Part shown: positions 59,366 through 64,000 of the stretch, in pieces
How positions within the stretch are numbered: the first letter of the stretch is position 1
Layout: the number at the start of each line of letters is the position of its first letter
From: Treponemataceae bacterium
GTDB taxonomy: Bacteria > Spirochaetota > Spirochaetia > Treponematales > Treponemataceae
Assembly (NCBI GenBank): GCA_024680915.1
Contig: JAILBN010000101.1
Coordinates: 1-64,000 of the forward strand
Direction: 5' to 3'
DNA: 64,000 nucleotides
Notes under the pieces: model-generated
Database searches by the model: none
What the model saw: only the letters and a program-made list of their open reading frames with translations
Told to the model about the DNA's origin: nothing
Program-made: the position numbers and the translations under genes

Positions 59366-60472
59366 ATGTCAGAATATAACTGGTATAAGGGTGATAAACT
59401 GAAAATCGGTATCTATGGAGAATCCCATAGTCAAAGCATAGGAGTCCGTATGGAAGGCTTACCATACAGTAAGCTGGACAAGGAAGGACTGGCCACTTTT
59501 ATGAAACGCCGTGCCCCTGGGCAGAATGACTGGTCCACACCTAGAAAAGAGTCTGACCAAGTGATAGTTGATGTACTGGAAGAAAATCTGTTTGAGGCTC
59601 ATATCCTAAATACCAACATCAAGCCCCATGATTATTCAAATCTGCTTAGAACCCCTCGGCCATCCCACGCTGACTTCACAGCCCGCCTGAAATACGGAGA
59701 ATCCTTCAACTCCTCAGGCGGGGGTGCTTTTTCGGGCCGCCTTACAGCCCCCTTGTGCGCAGCAGGCTTTCTTGCCATGTCCTACCTTGGGGAGAAGGGC
59801 ATTCGTATAAGCTCCCATATTAAATCTATCGCAGGAATAAAGGACAATTCTTATGAAGACAATTTCCTTGAAACAGACACAAAAGAAGCTCTAAATAGAG
59901 AAAAGGTCTTTTTAGGAGCCTTGCACAAGGTTTCGTCAAAGCGTTTCCCAGTGATTGAAGACAAGCAGGGAGAGCTTATGAGACAAAGGATAGCAGAGGC
60001 CAGGGCAGACAATGATTCTGTGGGAGGAGAGATCGAAGTTGTCATAGAAGGCTTTCCTGCTGGTATAGGTGGGCCCATATTCCAAGGAATAGAAGGACGA
60101 ATCGCCTCTATTTGCTTTGCCGTTCCCGCATGCAAGGGAGTCGAATTCGGAAATGGTTTTGCAGCTGCTTCCCTCAGAGGCTCCCAAAACAATGACAGCC
60201 TACAGTATGTGGATGGAGAGCTTAGGCTTGCAAGCAACAGGAGCGGAGGTATTCTTGGAGGTATAAGTGTAGGTGGAAGTGTTGCTCCCATAGTTTTTTC
60301 AGTAGCAGTAAAACCTACACCAACCATAGCAAAGGAACAGGCCACAGTGGACTTAGAAAGGAAAGAGAATACCACAGTAAAAGCGCAGGGACGTCATGAT
60401 CCTTGTATAGTTCCCAGGGCAGTTCCAGTTTATGAAGCAGTAGCAGCTCTGGCACTTGCAGATATTCTATAA
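59366..60472 (+). CDS. aroC: chorismate synthase
   Basis: A 368-residue FMN-dependent enzyme that makes chorismate. GESHSQSIGVRMEGLP near the N-terminus, KRRAPGQNDWSTPRKESDQV, RPSHADFTARLKYG, SSGGGAFSGRLTAPLCAAGF and the C-terminal GRHDPCIVPRAVPVYEAVAA are all diagnostic. The ATG at 59366 has AAGGGGA upstream; an earlier in-frame start at 59318 lies inside aroA. Confidence 0.96.
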   Translation: MSEYNWYKGDKLKIGIYGESHSQSIGVRMEGLPYSKLDKEGLATFMKRRAPGQNDWSTPRKESDQVIVDVLEENLFEAHILNTNIKPHDYSNLLRTPRPSHADFTARLKYGESFNSSGGGAFSGRLTAPLCAAGFLAMSYLGEKGIRISSHIKSIAGIKDNSYEDNFLETDTKEALNREKVFLGALHKVSSKRFPVIEDKQGELMRQRIAEARADNDSVGGEIEVVIEGFPAGIGGPIFQGIEGRIASICFAVPACKGVEFGNGFAAASLRGSQNNDSLQYVDGELRLASNRSGGILGGISVGGSVAPIVFSVAVKPTPTIAKEQATVDLERKENTTVKAQGRHDPCIVPRAVPVYEAVAALALADIL

Positions 60473-60482
60473 GGAAAGAAAT

Positions 60483-60812
60483 ATGGAAAGGGAAGAAGAG
60501 CTAAAAGCTCAAAAGGATGCAAAGCTTAAAGCACAAAAAGATGCAAAGCTTAAAGCATTACGATTAGAGATGGACAAAGCTGATGAGGCACTTTTGAAGG
60601 CACTGGCGGAAAGAATGCTGGTGGCTGAAAAAATTGGTCTATTGAAAAAAGAAAGCGGTAAAAATGTTCTTGATGCTAAAAGAGAAAAAGAAAAGCTTGA
60701 GGCAATCCGAGAGAAAGCAGATGAAAGGTCAAAACCTTATATTGAAAAGATTTATTCTGTTTTATTTGAAGCATCAAGAGATTTACAAATCAAGGTGGCA
60801 GAAAAAAAATGA
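60483..60812 (+). CDS. chorismate mutase (AroQ class) with duplicated N-terminal octapeptide
   Basis: A 109-residue helical protein. RLEMDKADEALLKALAERML followed by VAEKIGLLKKESG fits helix 1 of AroQ-class mutases, with the catalytic Arg/Lys pattern and DAKREKEKLEAIRE afterwards. The first 25 residues carry two copies of KAQKDAKL encoded by a 24-bp tandem repeat. The enzyme would turn chorismate to prephenate for TyrA. AAGGAAAG lies 5 nt before the ATG. Operon position supports the call. Confidence 0.85.
   Translation: MEREEELKAQKDAKLKAQKDAKLKALRLEMDKADEALLKALAERMLVAEKIGLLKKESGKNVLDAKREKEKLEAIREKADERSKPYIEKIYSVLFEASRDLQIKVAEKK
60507..60554 (+). repeat. 24-bp tandem duplication in the chorismate mutase gene
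   Basis: Unit 1 (60507-60530) and unit 2 (60531-60554) differ at two positions only and keep the reading frame, duplicating eight residues near the N-terminus. Confidence 0.9.
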
Positions 60813-62080
60813 AATTCGGCGTCCTAGGAAAAAGTCTTCCTCATTCATATTCACCCAGAATCCATAAGGAATTCGCTGATTACGATTATACTATCCTTGA
60901 AAGAAATGAAGAAGAAGTAAAAGCAATTTTTGAAGGAAAAGAAAAGCTGGATGGCTTCAATGTAACTATTCCTTATAAAAAGCTGGCAAAGGAATTGTGC
61001 AGCGAGCTTTCTCCAGAAGCGGAAGAAATCGGTGCAGTGAATACTGTAATAGCCTTAAAGGACGGTACTTTCAAGGGCTTCAACACTGATGTGTATGGTT
61101 TCGTATACATGTTGAGACACGCAGAAATTGAAGTAAAAGGCAAGCACTGCCTGATTCTGGGTACAGGAGGTGCAAGCGCTGCGGTGAAATATGCCCTTGG
61201 CCAGCTGGGAGCCGCGTCTATAAATCATTGCTCCCGTACAGGAGAAATCAATTACGGCAATGTTTATGCTGTCGCAAAAGCCAGTGAAATTATCGTAAAC
61301 ACCACACCTGTGGGAATGTATCCTGATGTAGATATTAATCCCATTGACCTGTCTGAATTTCCAAAGCTTTATGCAGCAGCGGATGTAATTTACAATCCAT
61401 CCAGAACACGTTTTCTGGAGCAAGCAGAAAAGCTAGGTGTGAGGCATGCAGGAGGATTAATCATGCTTGTAGCACAGGCTTACAAGGCTTGCATCGTATT
61501 CAGAGGAGGGGATTTTTCACTTGAGTCCACCGGGGACAAAGAGAATCAACTAATAGAGAAAGTGACCCAGCTTCTGGAAGCTGAAATGAGAAACATAACC
61601 CTTGTGGGAATGCCCGGGTCCGGTAAATCTACTATCGGAAAAAGAATTTCTGAAGCCCTGAATCGTAATCTCATAGACCTCGACGATGAGTTCTTCAATG
61701 AATACGGTCAAAAGCCGGCAGATATAATATCCAACAAGGGTGAAGCTGTCTTCAGAGAAATGGAGACCGATTTGGCAAAAAAAATACTGCCTAAATCCGG
61801 TCTTGTAATCTCAACCGGTGGCGGTATAGTAACAAAAAAAGAAAACTTTTTTTACTTACGAACAAATTCAAAGGTTATCTACATAAAGCGTCCTTTAGAA
61901 ACATTAAAAAAGCAGAATGTCTCAAACAGGCCCTTATCCAGCAGCATCGGTGTTGAAAAGCTTTACGAACAAAGAGCAAAGCTCTATGAAGCTGTCAGTG
62001 ATGAAATCTGGAATCTTCCTGATTATACGGCCGGAGATGCTCTTATATCTTCATTTATAAAGAATTTAAAGGAGAAATGA
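60809..62080 (+). CDS. bifunctional shikimate dehydrogenase / shikimate kinase (AroE-AroK fusion)
   Basis: A 423-residue fusion. Residues 1 to about 255 are AroE: FGVLGKSLPHSYSPRIHKEF, GFNVTIPYKK with the catalytic Lys, GAVNTVI, FNTDVYGF, the NADP loop LILGTGGASAAVKYALG and NTTPVGMYP. From about residue 260 (MRNITLVGMPGSGKSTIGKR, Walker A 267-274) it is AroK, with LIDLDDEFFNEYG, VFREMETDLA, VISTGGGIV and SNRPL. It catalyses two consecutive-branch steps, dehydroshikimate reduction and shikimate phosphorylation. It overlaps the mutase gene by 4 nt. The junction is in frame with no sign of frameshift. Confidence 0.95.
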   Translation: MKFGVLGKSLPHSYSPRIHKEFADYDYTILERNEEEVKAIFEGKEKLDGFNVTIPYKKLAKELCSELSPEAEEIGAVNTVIALKDGTFKGFNTDVYGFVYMLRHAEIEVKGKHCLILGTGGASAAVKYALGQLGAASINHCSRTGEINYGNVYAVAKASEIIVNTTPVGMYPDVDINPIDLSEFPKLYAAADVIYNPSRTRFLEQAEKLGVRHAGGLIMLVAQAYKACIVFRGGDFSLESTGDKENQLIEKVTQLLEAEMRNITLVGMPGSGKSTIGKRISEALNRNLIDLDDEFFNEYGQKPADIISNKGEAVFREMETDLAKKILPKSGLVISTGGGIVTKKENFFYLRTNSKVIYIKRPLETLKKQNVSNRPLSSSIGVEKLYEQRAKLYEAVSDEIWNLPDYTAGDALISSFIKNLKEK

Positions 62081-62084
62081 TTTT

Positions 62085-62549
62085 ATGTTTAATTTTTTAG
62101 TTCTTAACGGACCAAACCTAAATATGTTGGGTATCCGGGAACCGTCAATATACGGCAGCAAAACCTACAAAGACTTGATTGACATGATAAAAAAACACTG
62201 CGATGAACTCTCCATCAATGTAGAATGTTTGCAGAGCAATTCCGAAGGCGGCTTGATTGATATCATCCAAAAAGCTTATTTCGATAAAATCGATGGAATT
62301 ATTTTCAATCCAGGTGGATACACGCATACATCAGTGGCCATTCTAGATGCGCTTAAAGCTGTAAATATACCCACGGTCGAAGTACATATTTCAGAAGTAT
62401 CTGAACGGGAACCTTTCCGAAAACTGTCTTATGTCTCATATTTTGCCTGCAAGACAATAACTGGTCACGGACTCAAGGGGTATATTGAAGCCATAGATTT
62501 CCTTTATTTGCTTCTCAAAAATAAAAAAAATCCTCACCATGACCTCTGA
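62085..62549 (+). CDS. aroQ: type II 3-dehydroquinate dehydratase
   Basis: A 154-residue enzyme that makes 3-dehydroshikimate. LNGPNLNMLGIREPSIYG (with the catalytic Tyr loop), CLQSNSEGGLIDIIQKAYF, IIFNPGGYTHTSVAILDAL and VEVHISEVSEREPFRK are diagnostic. It is the last gene of the aro operon, 4 nt after aroEK. No convincing terminator hairpin is seen in the 130 nt that follow. Confidence 0.96.
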   Translation: MFNFLVLNGPNLNMLGIREPSIYGSKTYKDLIDMIKKHCDELSINVECLQSNSEGGLIDIIQKAYFDKIDGIIFNPGGYTHTSVAILDALKAVNIPTVEVHISEVSEREPFRKLSYVSYFACKTITGHGLKGYIEAIDFLYLLLKNKKNPHHDL

Positions 62550-62679
62550 GAAGGGCAAACATCAGCTTTCAATAATAAAAATAAGTATCTTTTTTTTACT
62601 TCCGATAATATATATTCTGTCTACCACAGCATATAGAAATTCATTTTTTTTAGGGCTTTGTAACCATCTATCTATATAT

Positions 62680-63519
62680 TTATTCTATTCTTTCAGGCTT
62701 TCCCGTCAATAATATCCTGAGATTCAGCTTAACATAAGCACATATTTCCCGGACATAATTATGTAGAATATAAATAGCCGGACAAGGCGCTGATATTCCC
62801 TTTATGTCAGAAAAACCCATGCGATAAGCCAGTCTCTCAGCTCGACGCAAATGGAAACGACTGGTTACGATTACTGTAGTAGCATCAAGAATATTCCGGA
62901 GACTTATTCCTTTATAAGACGCAAGCAATTCGCAACTAAACTGAAAATTCTGAATAGTATCAAGGGCCTTGTCTTCCACCAATATCCGGTCAGCCTCAAC
63001 CCCAGCAGCTACAAGCTGTTTTTTCAGCTCTGGAGCCTCAGCATACGGGAGCCAGTCAAGCTTGCCCCCAGTGACCACACAAAGGCAACCAGGATGTTCA
63101 TTCAGATACTCTGCAGCTGCTTCAACCCGTCTTAATACAGTTGCAGGCAAGCTTCCGTCCTTGCTTATTCCACCACCAAGAAGGATAAGATGTTCAGCCT
63201 CCTCATCAACAGAAGCTTCTACAGGATTCAATATAAAGACCAGATTTAATATAGAAATAGAAATAGCTATAGAGAAAAGACCTATAACTATGATTTTTAT
63301 CCATTTTTTCCATATACTAAAAAAGGAATGCCCCTTTCTCAGCCTGTATATACCCACAAAAACAAGATAGGCTCCTAAGACAGACCAGATATGGGTGAAG
63401 GAAGTAAGATTATCCATGAAGGTTCCCGGATTCAGAAGAATCAAGGTCAAATCATAGCCTATACTGATTATTCCTAATAGTATTAAAAATATGCCCATAA
63501 ATCCCTGCATTTTTTTCAT
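62680..63519 (-). CDS. YdcF/ElyC-family (DUF218) membrane protein
   Basis: A 279-residue protein with three N-terminal membrane segments (residues about 8-27, 40-58 and 75-98) and a C-terminal DUF218 domain. The domain shows HLILLGGGISKDGSLPATVL, CLCVVTGGKLDWLPYAEAP, DKALDTIQNFQFSCELL and VIVTSRFHLRRAERLAYRMG. Relatives (ElyC, SanA, YdcF) affect envelope or peptidoglycan precursor metabolism. The start lies 12 nt after the end of mfd, so it probably shares its transcript. Confidence 0.88.
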   Translation of the reverse strand: MKKMQGFMGIFLILLGIISIGYDLTLILLNPGTFMDNLTSFTHIWSVLGAYLVFVGIYRLRKGHSFFSIWKKWIKIIVIGLFSIAISISILNLVFILNPVEASVDEEAEHLILLGGGISKDGSLPATVLRRVEAAAEYLNEHPGCLCVVTGGKLDWLPYAEAPELKKQLVAAGVEADRILVEDKALDTIQNFQFSCELLASYKGISLRNILDATTVIVTSRFHLRRAERLAYRMGFSDIKGISAPCPAIYILHNYVREICAYVKLNLRILLTGKPERIE

Positions 63520-63531
63520 TCTGAGAGCCTA

Positions 63532-64000
63532 TTACACCAAAAGAGTCTCCAGCTTTTCCCTGATGAAAATGCTTTTCTCTTTCAAACCTATTTTTCCTGT
63601 CATCATGATTAGAACATTAGGCTTCATAGGATCAAGCTTCACAGCTCCACCGCTCTCTTTTATCAGTCTGAGGACTTTATCCACATTGATTTTTGAGACC
63701 TGGGCGAACTCTATCTGAACTCTTCCAGCCCTTTCCTTCAATACCGCGATATCAAGCTTCCTGCAGATTATACGTATCTCCGCCAATGCAAGCAGACTGT
63801 ATACCTCATCTGGAATAGGACCGAACCTGTCCTCCAGCTCGCTGTATACACGCTCCAATTCACCTTTCGTGGATACGGCAGCGATTTTCTTGTATATCTC
63901 CATTTTAGTCTGAGAATTCTTTATATAGGAATCTGGAATAAAGCCTGTATACTCAAGCTCAAGCAGCACTTCATTCTCAGGTTCGTAATGCTCATCAGAA
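63532..64000 (-). CDS. mfd: transcription-repair coupling factor, C-terminal part (cut by window edge)
   Basis: The reading frame stays open to position 64000, so this is the 3' end (about 156 codons) of a longer gene whose 5' part lies outside. The segment LEYTGFIPDSYIKNSQTKME with IYKKIAA, ELEDRFGPIPDEVYSLLALA and EIRIICRKLDI match the TRCF C-terminal domain of Mfd, which controls interaction with UvrA. Nothing in the visible part suggests damage. Confidence 0.9.
   Translation of the reverse strand, partial: SDEHYEPENEVLLELEYTGFIPDSYIKNSQTKMEIYKKIAAVSTKGELERVYSELEDRFGPIPDEVYSLLALAEIRIICRKLDIAVLKERAGRVQIEFAQVSKINVDKVLRLIKESGGAVKLDPMKPNVLIMMTGKIGLKEKSIFIREKLETLLV

Noticed and set aside
59851-60375. 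174-residue minus-strand ORF inside aroC
   Set aside because: It is fully antisense to a well-conserved enzyme gene and has no Shine-Dalgarno or recognisable motif.
62550-62679. Terminator after the aro operon
   Set aside because: Several T-runs exist but no stable GC-containing stem precedes them; nothing could be supported.
1-64000. Mobile elements, prophage genes or CRISPR arrays
   Set aside because: No transposase, integrase or phage genes, no terminal inverted repeats and no regularly spaced repeats were found; the window looks like a stable core chromosome.

Overview
The window looks like chromosomal DNA of a spirochaete, most probably a Treponema-like member of the Spirochaetales. 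Pointers are a P83/100-type coiled-coil antigen gene, an rnfCDGEAB cluster beside an RluD-family gene and a DUF212 gene, an AT-rich base composition, and a core-gene layout (mltG-dnaG-rpoD, mreBCD-mrdAB, rnpB, pcnB, mfd). The genus is an inference; no 16S rRNA gene is present.

Layout. 1-5.8 kb (minus): a Wzm/Wzt-type polysaccharide export operon with a mannose-1-phosphate guanylyltransferase and a Wzi-like outer-membrane protein. 6.0-8.7 kb (plus): an aminotransferase and glycogen synthase. 8.8-13.6 kb (minus): P83/100, a beta-propeller-like exported protein and an RNA m5U methyltransferase. 13.6-18.1 kb: an alpha/beta hydrolase, PcnB, a P-loop/Asp23-like fusion, a pseudouridine synthase and a DUF212 protein. 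18.1-24.1 kb: an unknown membrane protein followed by a very unusual Rnf-like cluster. 24.2-32 kb: a GH57-like protein without catalytic residues, MetG, a FemX-like ligase, nicotinamidase and RNase Z. 31.6-35.9 kb: a Gld-type ABC transporter with a permease-GldG fusion and a DUF4340 protein. 36-37.6 kb: a second, divergent glycogen synthase. 37.7-37.9 kb: tRNA-Thr and tRNA-Tyr with a clear promoter and terminator. 38-44.2 kb: an MBL-fold protein, a small ORF, MltG, DnaG and RpoD. 44.3-46.6 kb: a zinc-ribbon protein, RNase P RNA and a TPR protein. 46.6-52.3 kb: the rod-shape operon mreBCD-mrdA-mrdB. 52.3-54.9 kb: a radical-SAM/DUF2344 fusion. 54.9-62.5 kb: a complete chorismate and prephenate-dehydrogenase operon. 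62.7-64 kb (minus): a YdcF-family protein and the 3' end of mfd.

The most striking signals are these. (1) A textbook-style transcription attenuator lies in front of the aro operon. It has a consensus promoter, a 23-codon leader ORF with 6 Phe and 7 Tyr codons, an intrinsic terminator just before the DAHP synthase gene, and a 9-bp alternative pairing that would dismantle the terminator. (2) The Rnf-like complex keeps all six subunits, but by eye it lacks many canonical cofactor sites: the RnfD flavinylation Thr, an intact RnfG flavinylation motif, half of the RnfA/RnfE intramembrane Fe-S cysteines, the RnfC glycine-rich loop and the RnfB N-terminal Fe-S motif. (3) Directly downstream is a full-length GH57-like protein with its catalytic glutamate region replaced. 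(4) Several genes without Shine-Dalgarno sequences have a promoter -10 element ending 6-7 nt before the start codon, which suggests recurrent leaderless mRNAs. Alignments to families were made from memory and by eye.
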